Positions 28,330-37,916 of a DNA stretch of 64,000 nt are shown one piece after another (position 1 is the first letter of the stretch; the number at the start of each line of letters is the position of its first letter). The notes beneath the pieces were generated by a model, which was not told the origin of the DNA, made no database searches, and saw only the letters and a program-made list of their open reading frames with translations. The DNA comes from Candidatus Endolissoclinum faulkneri L5. GTDB lineage: Bacteria > Pseudomonadota > Alphaproteobacteria > Thalassobaculales > Thalassobaculaceae. The stretch is from assembly GCF_000510265.1 (NCBI RefSeq), contig NZ_CP006745.1, forward strand, positions 1 to 64,000, given 5' to 3'. A program made the translations under genes and the position numbers.

Positions 28330-28929
28330 ATGCAAAGAATTGCTCAAGTTAAACGTATTACAAATGAGACCAGTATTTTTGTATGTGTAAATTTAGAAGG
28401 TTCTGGGTCTTATGATGTGTCAACGGGAATTGGGCTACTTGATCACATGCTAGAGCAGCTATCTTGTCATTCTTTGATTGATTTAACTGTGAATGGATGT
28501 GGCGATCTACATGTTGATGATCATCATACGATTGAGGATTCTGGTTATGCAGTCGGCTCTGCTGTTTCTCAAGCACTTGGGGAACGACGCGGTATTACTC
28601 GTTATGGTTATTGTATATTACCAATGGATGATGCGCTAACTCGTGTAGCTATCGACTTATCGGGTCGATCTTTCTTATCTTGGAATGTTAAATTACCAAC
28701 ACAAAAAATTGGTACTTTAGATACAGAACTGTTTAAAGAGTGGTTTCGAGCATTTACGCAAAATGTTGGCGCTACTGTACACATAGACAATCTTAAAGGC
28801 GAAAACAGCCATCATATAGTGGAAACTTGTTTTAAAGGTCTTGCTTACGCTATGCGAGCTGCAGTAGAAATTAATTTACGCAAGTCTAATTCTTTGGCAT
28901 CGACCAAGGGTAACTTAAAGATAGGTTAA
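28330..28929 (+). CDS. hisB: Imidazoleglycerol-phosphate dehydratase
   Basis: Catalyses the sixth step of histidine synthesis, using a manganese site built from paired histidine motifs. GLLDHMLEQLSCHS, DDHHTIEDSGYAVGSA, RSFLSWN and NSHHIVETCFKGLA (second metal motif) are all present. At 199 aa it is the monofunctional form without the phosphatase domain. No Shine-Dalgarno is visible before the ATG. hisH follows after 8 bp, so the two are one transcript. Confidence 0.95.
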   Translation: MQRIAQVKRITNETSIFVCVNLEGSGSYDVSTGIGLLDHMLEQLSCHSLIDLTVNGCGDLHVDDHHTIEDSGYAVGSAVSQALGERRGITRYGYCILPMDDALTRVAIDLSGRSFLSWNVKLPTQKIGTLDTELFKEWFRAFTQNVGATVHIDNLKGENSHHIVETCFKGLAYAMRAAVEINLRKSNSLASTKGNLKIG

Positions 28930-28937
28930 AGAATTTA

Positions 28938-29597
28938 ATGCATACTGTTGCTATCATTGATTATGGTGCTGGTAATTTGCATTCAGTAGCTAAAGCTTTT
29001 GAACGATCTTCTCGAGATTGCGGTATATTAATTAATATTCAAGTGACTAGCGATGTTGATATCATTGCTAAAGCTGATCGGATTGTTTTGCCTGGTGTAG
29101 GAGCGTTTCCGGAGTGTAGGGCAGGGATTGACCAAGTGCATGGATTGTATGATGTCTTAGAGAGGCGAGTAATTCACGATGCAATACCATTTCTTGGTAT
29201 TTGTGTGGGTATGCAGCTGATGGCTAAAGTTGGATTTGAACATACAATTACTAAGGGATTGTCATGGATTGACGGGGAGGTATATCGGATAATTCCGGTA
29301 GGCGAAGAAAGAAATCAACTTTACAAACTACCATTTATGGGTTGGAGTGCGCTTAAATTTTGTACTAGTTGTCACCCAGTTCTATTAGGGTTAAGAGATG
29401 GAGATCATGCATATTTTCTTCACTCTTATGCTATAAGCCTGCAAGCTGCTGATCAGCAGCTTGCAATTACTCATTATGGGGGCCCTGTATCTGCAATTGT
29501 TGGCCGGAACAACATGATCGGGACGCAGTTTCATCCGGAAAAAAGCCAGGTAATTGGGCTACGTCTTCTCGCTAACTTTATCAAATGGTCTCCATAA
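28938..29597 (+). CDS. hisH: Imidazole glycerol phosphate synthase, glutaminase subunit
   Basis: Class I glutamine amidotransferase subunit that feeds ammonia to HisF in histidine and purine-intermediate synthesis. IIDYGAGNLHSVAKA is the N-terminal signature. The nucleophile is in FLGICVGMQLM (near residue 88), and the catalytic His-Glu are in GTQFHPEKSQ near 197. At 219 aa it is normal. In relatives hisA and hisF follow directly; here 850 bp of spacer follow, so HisF must be encoded elsewhere for HisH to work. A 26-bp perfect palindrome lies inside the gene (29440-29465). Confidence 0.94.
   Translation: MHTVAIIDYGAGNLHSVAKAFERSSRDCGILINIQVTSDVDIIAKADRIVLPGVGAFPECRAGIDQVHGLYDVLERRVIHDAIPFLGICVGMQLMAKVGFEHTITKGLSWIDGEVYRIIPVGEERNQLYKLPFMGWSALKFCTSCHPVLLGLRDGDHAYFLHSYAISLQAADQQLAITHYGGPVSAIVGRNNMIGTQFHPEKSQVIGLRLLANFIKWSP
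29440..29465. repeat. 26-bp perfect palindrome inside hisH
   Basis: Thirteen-base arms with no loop, centred on TGATCA and beginning TGCAAGCTGC. It is in-frame coding sequence (near residues LQAADQQLA). Confidence 0.9.
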
Positions 29598-30446
29598 AAG
29601 ATAATTTTATGTGGTTTATAATATTTAATCAATATATTAATATGCTGAATTTGGTAATTCATAGAATGATTTGCTAGCTTTGAAAATTATATAAAAGTTA
29701 TAGCAGAAATTCAATAATTATTACGATTAGCATATTTAGAGCATATTAAGTAAAAGTATGGTTTTTTATTTGATTACTAGTTTATTTTTAATTATTAAAT
29801 TTAATTAGGTCCTTGGATTTTATCCAAGTAAGAAATAACGGTGAAATGATTTGGTTTAATCTGTCACTAGAATAGATAGTTTTTTTTGTTTATTAAAGTA
29901 ATTACATATCGTCTATTGATCAATAATCCCTTTATATTGCTTCTATTTTAGTGCAACTCAATTCAGCAAGCATTATTCTTAGTTAATGTTTCTAACAATA
30001 GCAAATAATCTGTAACTTATTAGTCATAGGATATATTATTTATATAATATTTAATCTATGATTTACATAACAGCTTTTAACTTGGCTTGATAATGTTTAA
30101 TCATAGCTTGATTTTGGCTTTTAAGCTGTAAAACTTTAAGAAGTGCTTTGACTACGCAGGATAAAAACGATACATGTTATTCTTTTAGAATAATAAAATA
30201 ATAGGGGGTGTGATTACTTAGTGCGTTATTATTACTTAAATTTTCTAGTATTTTATTGGTGATTATTAGCTTTATGTCAATCAAGCTATTCTTGTATTTT
30301 GCTATTTTAGTATTAAATTGTATTGTAAGATAATAGATGGATTTTAATTAAGTTATCGTAATTGCATTTGCAGTCTAGATAAACTAATTAATAAGGCTGA
30401 TAATTATTTAGATAATATCCTTGTCAGGTATATTCCACCCTCGATT
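29598..30446. other. Spacer between hisH and tRNA-Ser
   Basis: About 850 bp where hisA would be expected. No HisA/HisF barrel motif could be read. A short hairpin (CTTGGAT/ATCCAAG) is near 29812. Otherwise featureless. Confidence 0.45.
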
Positions 30447-30538
30447 GGAGGGGTGGCCGAGAGGCTGAAGGCGACGGTTTGCTAAACCGTTTTAGGATTT
30501 AACTCCTAACGTGGGTTCGAATCCCATCCCCTCCGCCA
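30447..30538 (+). tRNA. tRNA-Ser (GCT anticodon)
   Basis: Complete class II tRNA. The acceptor stem GGAGGGG pairs with CCCCTCC and is followed by G and an encoded CCA. The anticodon stem-loop is CGGTTTGCTAAACCG, with anticodon GCT. A long variable arm (TTTAGGATTTAACTCCTAA region) and the T-loop GGTTCGAATCC are present. It reads serine AGC/AGU codons. No other tRNA gene was found in the window. Confidence 0.97.
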
Positions 30539-30986
30539 TCTTTGATGGGTTGTATACTAATAAATCTTTTTGTTTTGATTTTAGATTGTTTCATGCTATA
30601 CATCAACCATTGCTATTAGATTTATTCTAATAGCAATGGTTGATGTATAGCATCATTGATAATACAGCATATAATATAGTTTTAGGCAATTTGTTTATTT
30701 TTTGATTATATTTTAAAATAAACTAGAAGATATTTCTCAACACTGTCTCCAATACTAAATATTGATTTCAACTAAAATTGAAATTGATCTATTGTAATAA
30801 AAATAAGGATAATAGATCAAACTATATTTTAAGTTAAGCATAATTGTAGATTCAAACAATATAAAATCATCATAATTGTTTTGCGTAAACAGCAAATCTG
30901 CCATAAGTTTCGATTGAAATAATCTGAAGGAAGTATTTTATACTATATGCTGTATTCTTGTTGTTTATTAGCGCATAAGCCTTTAC
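30539..30986. other. Spacer between tRNA-Ser and ychF
   Basis: About 450 bp, dominated by a 28-bp perfect hairpin (30593-30653). Nothing else was recognised. Confidence 0.5.
30593..30653. repeat. 28-bp perfect hairpin after tRNA-Ser
   Basis: Arms 30593-30620 and 30626-30653 pair without a mismatch around TTTAT. It is the longest such element in the window and begins 55 bp after the tRNA. No T-run follows. It might end or process the tRNA transcript or the facing ychF transcript. Confidence 0.85.
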
Positions 30987-32090
30987 TCATATATTAAACC
31001 GAAAATAAAATATATCCCCTTCTTGTACGATGTATTCAAAACCTTCAATTCGCATTTTTCCTGCTTCTTTAGCCGCTCGTTCTCCACCTGTTTCTACGAA
31101 GTCAGCGAAAGATATTGTTTCTGCACGGATAAAACCACGCCGGAAATCGCTATGAATTTTACCAGCTGCTTCTGATACATTAGTACCTTGTCTTAGAGTC
31201 CATGCACGTACTTCTTTAGATCCTACCGTAAAGAATGTTAGCAAATTTAACAGCTTATAACAACTGCGAATTACCTTAGTTAAACGAAATTCATCGAGAT
31301 TTAGACTATATAAAAAGTCTTTTTTTTCCTCTGCATTAGAGATCTGTGCAATCTCCGCTTCAATAGCAGCCGAAATTACGAGAGATTTAACATTTTCATC
31401 TGCAGCCTTATCTGCCATTCTAGTCGATAGTAGATTACCAGATACAGCATTATCCTCTTCTACATTACATAAGTAAAGCATTGGCTTAGCAGTAAGAAGC
31501 TGCAATTGTTTAAGGAGGATGCTTTCTTCATTGTTTAGTGTGGAAAGGATTGATCTAATTGCTTTTCCCTCACGGATGATATTGAGCAATTTTTGCATAA
31601 GTGCCATCATTTGAATACTATTCTTATCTTTGCTTCGCATGGCAGATTCAAGTATTAAAATGCGTTTTTCCAGGTTGTTTAGATCAGCTAGCATTAGCTC
31701 AGTGTTCACTATTTCTGCATCCCGAATAGGATCAACTGATCCATCAACATGAGTAATTTCACCTTCAAAACATCGCAGTACGTGAATAATCGCATGAGTA
31801 TTACGAATATTATCAAGAAACTGGTTGCCAAGACCTGCACCACGAAAAGCACCTTTGACTAACCCAGCTATGTCAATAAATTCAACCCTGGCAGGTAAAA
31901 TTTTAGAAGAATTTGCAATATTAGCCAGGATATCTAAACGTGGGTCGCTTATGGCTATGCTAGCTGTGTTAGGTTTGATCGTACAGAATGGGTAATTTGC
32001 AACTTCTGCAGCAGCAGTGGAGGTTAGCGCATTAAACAGCGTTGACTTACCAACATTTGGCAATCCAATTATGCCACAGCTAAATCCCAT
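30987..32090 (-). CDS. ychF: Redox-regulated ATPase/GTPase YchF (OBG family)
   Basis: Ribosome-associated P-loop NTPase, the bacterial Ola1 homologue that prefers ATP. The G1 motif GLPNVGKST is at residues 9-17 and DIAGLV is the G3 motif. A coiled-coil insertion follows, and a C-terminal TGS domain includes FFTVGSKEVRAWT and HSDFRRGFI. I chose the ATG giving MGFSCGIIGLPN (367 aa), which matches the family start; a TTG four codons upstream is possible. It is the last gene of the prs-rplY-pth-ychF block, a standard alphaproteobacterial order. Confidence 0.95.
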   Translation of the reverse strand: MGFSCGIIGLPNVGKSTLFNALTSTAAAEVANYPFCTIKPNTASIAISDPRLDILANIANSSKILPARVEFIDIAGLVKGAFRGAGLGNQFLDNIRNTHAIIHVLRCFEGEITHVDGSVDPIRDAEIVNTELMLADLNNLEKRILILESAMRSKDKNSIQMMALMQKLLNIIREGKAIRSILSTLNNEESILLKQLQLLTAKPMLYLCNVEEDNAVSGNLLSTRMADKAADENVKSLVISAAIEAEIAQISNAEEKKDFLYSLNLDEFRLTKVIRSCYKLLNLLTFFTVGSKEVRAWTLRQGTNVSEAAGKIHSDFRRGFIRAETISFADFVETGGERAAKEAGKMRIEGFEYIVQEGDIFYFRFNI

Positions 32091-32139
32091 TTTTATGCTC
32101 AATTTATTAAATCAAATGTCTTTTTGGTTAATTACTAAC

Positions 32140-32757
32140 TTACTTGATTCTAAAATCAGTTAGCTTTATTAGCCGAGAAAATACTGCATTAGAGACTTTA
32201 TTCATAAAGTTAATTTCTTCATCACGCATAAGCATGTCTATTTCATTAGCCACAGTATCAACAAGGGTAGTTAACCAGGCATTTTTTTCTTCTTTGGAGA
32301 AGTTCGATAAAACATAATTGTTAACTTTGTTCTTATCACCAGGATGTCCAATACCAAGCCGAATTCGGCGATAGTTGTTTTTAATGTGCTGATTTATATT
32401 ACTAATGCCCTTGTGCCCGCCGCTGCCACCTCCGCGCTTTAGTCGTACTTTTCCTGGGGATAAATCTAATTCGTCATAAAAAACTGAAACGTCCTCTGAA
32501 AATAAATTAAAGTACCTAACAGCCTTGCTAAGTGAATAGCCGCTTTGATTCATAAATGTCATTGGTTTTAAAATTATTATCTGTTTACCGGCAATTATAC
32601 CTTCGCTGATAATACTTGGGTAATGCGTTTCCCATGGACTAAAGTGATAGAGATCGAAAATCTTGTCAATTACCATAAACCCAATGTTATGGCGATTGCA
32701 CTGAAACTGTAAACCAGGATTGCCTAAACCTACAAATAGCATCATTGTTAATAGCAT
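32140..32757 (-). CDS. pth: Peptidyl-tRNA hydrolase
   Basis: Frees tRNA from prematurely released peptidyl-tRNA. VGLGNPG at the N-terminus, NRHNIGF (catalytic histidine), FMNQSG, FYDELDL (aspartate), and RGGGSGGHKGISNI with RIRLGIGHPG cover the family signatures. At up to 205 aa it is normal. Three in-frame ATGs (32757, 32745, 32742) are possible, and homologues favour one of the later two. It lies between rplY and ychF in one block. Confidence 0.95.
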   Translation of the reverse strand: MLLTMMLFVGLGNPGLQFQCNRHNIGFMVIDKIFDLYHFSPWETHYPSIISEGIIAGKQIIILKPMTFMNQSGYSLSKAVRYFNLFSEDVSVFYDELDLSPGKVRLKRGGGSGGHKGISNINQHIKNNYRRIRLGIGHPGDKNKVNNYVLSNFSKEEKNAWLTTLVDTVANEIDMLMRDEEINFMNKVSNAVFSRLIKLTDFRIK

Positions 32758-32866
32758 ATTTTAAATACATGGTATAAATTGTATACGATAGACTAAACAT
32801 TCTTGTCAATGATTGATGATTATGGGCATATGTCTGTAAATTTTTATCTTACTAGGAGAGTCCAAT

Positions 32867-33484
32867 TTAGCTTTTTTTATTTTCTTCTTGAAGATCTTCT
32901 ACATTAATATCAGTGAGTAAGATTGGTGGAACAATGGTTGCGATGCTAAAGTAGGGATCGTTGATCGTGTGCTTTACGTTATTAGGGAGAGAAATTAAGG
33001 AAATATGTATAGAATCACCAAGTTTAACATTACCTAAGTCAACGGTAAGCTTATCTGGGATATTTTCTGCCTGGCAGCAAACTTCAATTGAATGGCGCGT
33101 AATGTTTAGCACTCCACCACTTTTTATACCAGGAGATATGTTTTTATTGATAAATTCTATCGGCACTGCAACTGTTAGAACAGCGGTAGCTGAGACGCGT
33201 AAAAAATCTATATTCCATGGCAAATCGCTGACTGGATGTCTTTGCAGATCACGTAGCAAAACACGATAATCTTCTGCACCAACTTTTAAGCAAATCAAGC
33301 GCGAAAAAAATCCAGGCTTATTCAAAATTTTATCAAGCTCCTTCCGAAGCACTTGGACTGCAATTGGATTTTTTTTTTCACCATAAATAATAGCTGGTAC
33401 AAATCCTTGGCGACGTGCTGCACGAGCTGATCCTGTACCGACTCTTTCTCGTAAGCTAGCATTTAAAATGGCTACTTTTCTCAT
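32867..33484 (-). CDS. rplY: 50S ribosomal protein L25 (TL5/CTC type)
   Basis: 5S-rRNA-binding ribosomal protein of the long CTC form: an N-terminal L25 domain with a C-terminal beta domain. The start ATG at 33484 (205 aa) has GAGGA upstream and begins MRKVAILNASLRERVGTGSA, the usual alphaproteobacterial N-terminus. An upstream extension to 33529 lacks conservation. RRQGFVPAIIYGEKK is the 5S-binding signature. It is the second gene of prs-rplY-pth-ychF, linking nucleotide supply and translation genes. Confidence 0.94.
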   Translation of the reverse strand: MRKVAILNASLRERVGTGSARAARRQGFVPAIIYGEKKNPIAVQVLRKELDKILNKPGFFSRLICLKVGAEDYRVLLRDLQRHPVSDLPWNIDFLRVSATAVLTVAVPIEFINKNISPGIKSGGVLNITRHSIEVCCQAENIPDKLTVDLGNVKLGDSIHISLISLPNNVKHTINDPYFSIATIVPPILLTDINVEDLQEENKKS

Positions 33485-33603
33485 TTGCTGTTCCTCTAAG
33501 TAAAAGAATTCAATTTCTAAATAAAGCACGCTAAAACTAAAATTAAATTTATAAAAATTATTCTTCTATTGCCATAGAATTTTAGGTGGTCAACGACTTC
33601 ATA

Positions 33604-34554
33604 CTACTTGAATAAGCTGGATACTGAGCGTTCTTCGCTAATACGATGGATTGCTTCACCAAGCAGTGGAGCAATTGTCAATTGGCGTATGTTTTGCGTT
33701 ACTCGAATTACTTCAGTAGCTTGTATAGAATCTGTGGTGAGAAGAGATCTTAGTGGTGATGATGTTACGCGTGCTATAGCACCACCAGACAGCACACCAT
33801 GAGTAATGTACGCGTCGACGGAGATTGCACCTGCATCCATTAGCGCTTCTGCCGCTTTGCAAAGTGTGCAACCGCTATCGACAATGTCATCAACCAGTAG
33901 GCAGCGGCGATTATTCACTTTCCCTATAATCTGTATAACCTCAGATATGCCAGCGCGTTCGCGGCGTTTGTCTATAATAGCAAGATCTGCATGGATTTGT
34001 TGAGCGATTGCGCGCGCACGTACCACACCACCGACATCTGGAGATACGACGATTAAAGGATCATTCTTTTCGTAGCGTGTCTTAATGTTATCGATAAATA
34101 CTGGAGCTGCGAATAGATTATCTGTTGGGATATCAAAGAAGCCTTGTATTTGCCCAGCATGTAGGTCGATAGTGAGGATGCGATCAGAGCCCGCTCTAGT
34201 AATAAGGTTTGCAACTAGTTTAGCTGAGATAGGTGTACGAGAACCAGACTTGCGATCTTGACGGGCGTAACCATAATAAGGAATGACTGAAGTGATACGA
34301 CGAGCTGAGCTACGGCGCAAAGCGTCTAAAGTAACTAACAATTCCATTAAGTTATCATTAGCTGGATAACTAGTAGACTGTATTACAAATACATCCTTAC
34401 CACGTATATTCTCTTGAATTTCAACAAAAACTTCCATATCGGGGAAGCGTAATATGTTAGCTTTAATTAAAGGTAGATTTAAATAAACAGAAATTGCTTC
34501 AGCTAGTGGTAGATTAGAGTTACAGGCTAAGATTTTCATAGAAGATTTAGACAT
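33604..34554 (-). CDS. prs: Ribose-phosphate pyrophosphokinase (PRPP synthetase)
   Basis: Makes PRPP from ribose-5-phosphate and ATP, feeding nucleotide, histidine and tryptophan synthesis. [45 protein letters not shown] and the PRPP loop [13 protein letters not shown] are all present. I chose the ATG at 34554 (316 aa, close to the E. coli length) with GGGTGA upstream; the frame extends to 34578. It heads the prs-rplY-pth-ychF operon. A 14-bp hairpin (34603-34632) lies in its leader. Confidence 0.96.
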   Translation of the reverse strand: MSKSSMKILACNSNLPLAEAISVYLNLPLIKANILRFPDMEVFVEIQENIRGKDVFVIQSTSYPANDNLMELLVTLDALRRSSARRITSVIPYYGYARQDRKSGSRTPISAKLVANLITRAGSDRILTIDLHAGQIQGFFDIPTDNLFAAPVFIDNIKTRYEKNDPLIVVSPDVGGVVRARAIAQQIHADLAIIDKRRERAGISEVIQIIGKVNNRRCLLVDDIVDSGCTLCKAAEALMDAGAISVDAYITHGVLSGGAIARVTSSPLRSLLTTDSIQATEVIRVTQNIRQLTIAPLLGEAIHRISEERSVSSLFK

Positions 34555-34578
34555 GAAATCACCCAAAATAACAAACAA

Positions 34579-34948
34579 ACAACCATAAGGTTAAAAAGTT
34601 CTAGTATAGATAATAATTTTATTATCTATACTGGTTTAAGTTTTTATTAAACTAGCATTTTAATTTTTTTTGTAAGAATAATAATTGATTTGTTAAACTA
34701 TTTAGATTAATTAGCTATCCAAAATTTCAAATGCTGGAGCAATAACTAACCTTAATTCTAATATCTTGAAACCTCTGTCAATCAACAAAAAGATTTTTAA
34801 TAATTAATTTTAAAACTAAACATGAATTGCCATGTAGTATTAAGGCAACGATTGCTGCTAGTTTAAATTATCGCATTATATCAGAATCAATATATAACTT
34901 AAAATCAAGAGGCCGACGTATCCAAGATAAAAAACTTAACATATTATC
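34579..34948. other. Spacer between prs and proC
   Basis: About 370 bp containing the prs leader and the end of the proC transcript. Apart from the hairpin at 34603-34632, nothing was recognised. Confidence 0.5.
34603..34632. repeat. 14-bp perfect hairpin upstream of prs
   Basis: Arms 34603-34616 and 34619-34632 with a 2-nt gap lie about 50 bp upstream of the prs start, in the leader of the prs operon. Confidence 0.7.
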
Positions 34949-35788
34949 CTAATAATCAAGAATTTTTGAGCGTGCAGTAGCTGCAGCGATAGCAGTGTTG
35001 AAAATGGGCTGAATGCCTGTGAGATCGGCCATTAATATTTTTAAGGCTTCTGCTGTCGTGCCGCCTGGACTAGTGACGTTAAGACGTAATTGTGAAACTT
35101 CTTGAGAGGACTCTCGTATCAATAACTCACAAGAGCCGATAACTGTCGTGCGCGCTAATTGCATAGCCATTTTCTCTGGTAAGCCTGATTTCACACCGGC
35201 TTTTGCAAGGGTTTCGATTAACAAAAAGACATAGGCTGGTCCACCACCCGAAAGAGCAGTGACAGCATTAATTTGCTCTTCGTTATTAACTTCGATCGCT
35301 TCACCGACTGTTTCAAGCAATTGTCTTATTTGGATTTTTTGATTACTTGCGACATTACAATTAGCAAAATAGGCTGTTATTCCACGCCCAATCGTAGACG
35401 CAATATTTGGCATTGCACGCACAATCGGTATAGTATTGCCAAGTTTATTTTCAAAATAACTGATGGTTTTACCTGCTGCTACGGAAAGAAAACAGGCTCC
35501 TAAATGGGTAAATTTCACCAATGACACTATTGCTTTGTTCATCATTTGTGGTTTCACGGCCATGATCACGAGAGCTGGTACAAAATGTTCCGGTATTTCT
35601 TCAACTCGAGGATAAATTTTGACGCTGTAGCGCTGAGATAGAATCTCTAAATCTTGAGTATTAGGATCCACGATATGAATATTATCAGCTGTTAGACCTT
35701 TTTCTAGCAATCCAGTCAACAATGCTTTACCCATTCTGCCGCAGCCTATTAGTAATAGTGAATTAAATATTTTATTTATTGAGCGCAT
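34949..35788 (-). CDS. proC: Pyrroline-5-carboxylate reductase
   Basis: NADPH-dependent last step of proline synthesis. The Rossmann motif LLIGCGRMGKALLTGLL is near residues 12-28. MAVKPQMM, RAMPNIASTIGRGITAY and the C-terminal TALSGGGPAYVFLLIE and VTSPGGTTAEAL signatures are complete. At 279 aa it is normal. It stands alone, divergent from rarA. A ybjN-like gene often precedes it in relatives; none is recognisable. Confidence 0.95.
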   Translation of the reverse strand: MRSINKIFNSLLLIGCGRMGKALLTGLLEKGLTADNIHIVDPNTQDLEILSQRYSVKIYPRVEEIPEHFVPALVIMAVKPQMMNKAIVSLVKFTHLGACFLSVAAGKTISYFENKLGNTIPIVRAMPNIASTIGRGITAYFANCNVASNQKIQIRQLLETVGEAIEVNNEEQINAVTALSGGGPAYVFLLIETLAKAGVKSGLPEKMAMQLARTTVIGSCELLIRESSQEVSQLRLNVTSPGGTTAEALKILMADLTGIQPIFNTAIAAATARSKILDY

Positions 35789-36620
35789 AAGTAAAACTAT
35801 TTTGTAATAGACTTAAATATATAAAAAGCAATAAAGCTATCAGTTTATTTTGATTAAAATTAGTAAATTATAGTTCTTTTAGTTGCCTTTTGTTACTTTG
35901 CAATCTTGATAAATTTGATTTAGTTAAATATTTAATTTGTAGGCTAGATTGGATTTTAACAAAAAAACTATGAGTTTAGTAATTAACGTGACTAGTGAGA
36001 ATAGTTTGTGGATTATTAGCGCTATATTTCAATGTATTGCAAGTAAAAATCATTTTGGTGATTTAACTCTGATTGTCGGTAAAAGAACAAGGTTAGCCTT
36101 CTATAAATAAAAAACCGTAAAATTAATTTTAGCGCGACGTTACTATAAATATCGATTTAGATTCAATAAAGTGCTTCTTGCATCATATTGTTTTATATTA
36201 CTAATTGGCGATAGCTTAAAGTATCTCTTAACACTTTAAGCAAAATGCTGTAATCATCACCGTGAGTTTAAGGACAGCTAGATATTTCTAGCTAATTAAT
36301 AGTTTATTTGGATAAACTATTAGGATTTAATTTGGATTCTACTATAGTCGTAGAATTACAATTGCAGATTCTTTATTAAACACAAAAGAAAATGAATTAT
36401 GCAACAAATTATTAATTAAACTTAATTCTATTATACAAAATTATGATGTTTTTATGTAATGTTACCGATAAAAGTGTAATGTCTTATGCAAGTAGGGCTT
36501 TTTAATCGTGAGAATAAATAGCAATTTTAATGAGTGTATCGGCAGTAAAGTTAATCAGCGTTGAGCCATGGTTGCTTATCAAACTGATGGTTATTCTAAC
36601 ATTAAGATAAAATCTTCTTT
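35789..36620. other. Divergent spacer proC / rarA
   Basis: About 830 bp. It includes a 46-codon plus-strand frame (35970-36110) of unknown meaning and an 11-bp hairpin at 36297-36322. No ybjN or serine-protease remnant could be supported. Confidence 0.45.
35970..36110 (+). CDS. Small unidentified ORF (46 aa)
   Basis: ATG to TAA, starting MSLVINVTSENSLWIISAIF and ending GDLTLIVGKRTRLAFYK. It has no Shine-Dalgarno and no family that I recognise. Its mixed composition is less biased toward lysine, asparagine and isoleucine than random AT-rich frames. It could be a fragment of a lost gene or chance. Confidence 0.2.
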   Translation: MSLVINVTSENSLWIISAIFQCIASKNHFGDLTLIVGKRTRLAFYK

Positions 36621-37916
36621 ATGAGCTTCCTCAAAAACCAATTTATTTGTTCGCTTGCTGATCGATTGCGTCCAAAACAACTAGATGAAGTGGTCGGTCA
36701 GGATCATCTACTGGGTCAATCAGGCCTAATTAGCGGTATGCTAGCCAAAGGACGTTTGGCCTCAATGATTATGTGGGGTCCGCCCGGATGTGGAAAAACC
36801 ACAATCGGTTTGTTGCTTTCAAAAGAAGTTGGATTGGAATTTATGTCACTGTCAGCTGTGTTTTCTGGTATTTCCGACATAAAGAAAGTGTTTACAAAAG
36901 CTCGAGATTTGCGTGCTTCTGGGAACAAAGGTATTTTGTTATTTATTGATGAGATTCACCGTTTTAATAGAGTTCAGCAGGACTCTTTGCTTCCCGTAAT
37001 AGAGGATGGTGTAGTTACCCTAGTTGGGGCTACAACAGAAAATCCTAGTTTTGAACTCAGCGCAGCGCTTCTTTCTCGCGTTCAAGTTTTTGTACTTCAT
37101 CAACTTGATGATGCTGCTTTAGATTTATTGCTCAGTCGTGCTGTTCAAGACGAGGGAAGAAAACTACCTGTAACTGAGGATGGTAAAGCCGCTTTGCGAG
37201 CAATCTCTAATGGCGATGGCCGTTGTTTATTGAACATGATTGAAGAAGTATTTGAGCTTTCTCCGAATCAGCCGTTAGATTCCTCTGGAATTATATCAAG
37301 GCTACAATCTCATGTTTCAGTCGGCTGTAAAAAAAACCGAGAAGAGCGGTACAATTTGATCAGCGCGTTGCATAAGTCAATGCGTGGATCAGATCCAAAT
37401 GCGGCATTGTATTGGTTAGCACGTATGCTTAGAAATGGCAAGGATGCAGCATATATTTTGCGTAGACTTACGCGCTTTGCTGTGGAGGATGTAGGTATGG
37501 CCGATCCCACAGCTATCACCACTGCTATTGCTTGCTGGGATGCCTATAATCGACTTGGTTCACCAGAAGGTGATCTAGTGATTAGTTATCTTGTTGTACA
37601 TCTTGCGACCGCAATTAAATCAAATGCTACGTATAAAGCTCACGAAGCTGCTAAGCACTCAGCACAACAAACACATTCGCTAATGCCTCCAAAGCATATT
37701 CTTAATTCATCTACTAGATTAAAGAGAGAATTGTCGTATGGGGTAGGTTGCTCTTACGATCATGACGTAGAGAATGCTTTTTCTGGTCAGAATTACTTTC
37801 CAGATGGAATGGTTCGTCAGCGTTTTTATAATCCTGTAAAAGTTGGCTTCGAGCTAGAGATCAGCAATAGATTAGCTTATTTTGATAACTTGCGTTGCAA
37901 ACGCCAGAATAAGTGA
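36621..37916 (+). CDS. rarA: Replication-associated recombination ATPase RarA (MgsA)
   Basis: AAA+ clamp-loader-like ATPase acting at stalled replication forks. LADRLRPKQLDEVVGQDHLLG is the N-terminal signature. Walker A is GPPGCGKTT (about residues 53-61), Walker B LLFIDEIHRF (about 110), and the sensor is GATTENPSFE. The C-terminal part has SLHKSMRGSDPNAALYWL-like and YHYPHD-region features. At 431 aa it is full length. In relatives crcB and rluC follow; rluC does so after 620 bp and crcB is missing. A 22-bp hairpin lies 30 bp after the stop. Confidence 0.94.
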   Translation: MSFLKNQFICSLADRLRPKQLDEVVGQDHLLGQSGLISGMLAKGRLASMIMWGPPGCGKTTIGLLLSKEVGLEFMSLSAVFSGISDIKKVFTKARDLRASGNKGILLFIDEIHRFNRVQQDSLLPVIEDGVVTLVGATTENPSFELSAALLSRVQVFVLHQLDDAALDLLLSRAVQDEGRKLPVTEDGKAALRAISNGDGRCLLNMIEEVFELSPNQPLDSSGIISRLQSHVSVGCKKNREERYNLISALHKSMRGSDPNAALYWLARMLRNGKDAAYILRRLTRFAVEDVGMADPTAITTAIACWDAYNRLGSPEGDLVISYLVVHLATAIKSNATYKAHEAAKHSAQQTHSLMPPKHILNSSTRLKRELSYGVGCSYDHDVENAFSGQNYFPDGMVRQRFYNPVKVGFELEISNRLAYFDNLRCKRQNK

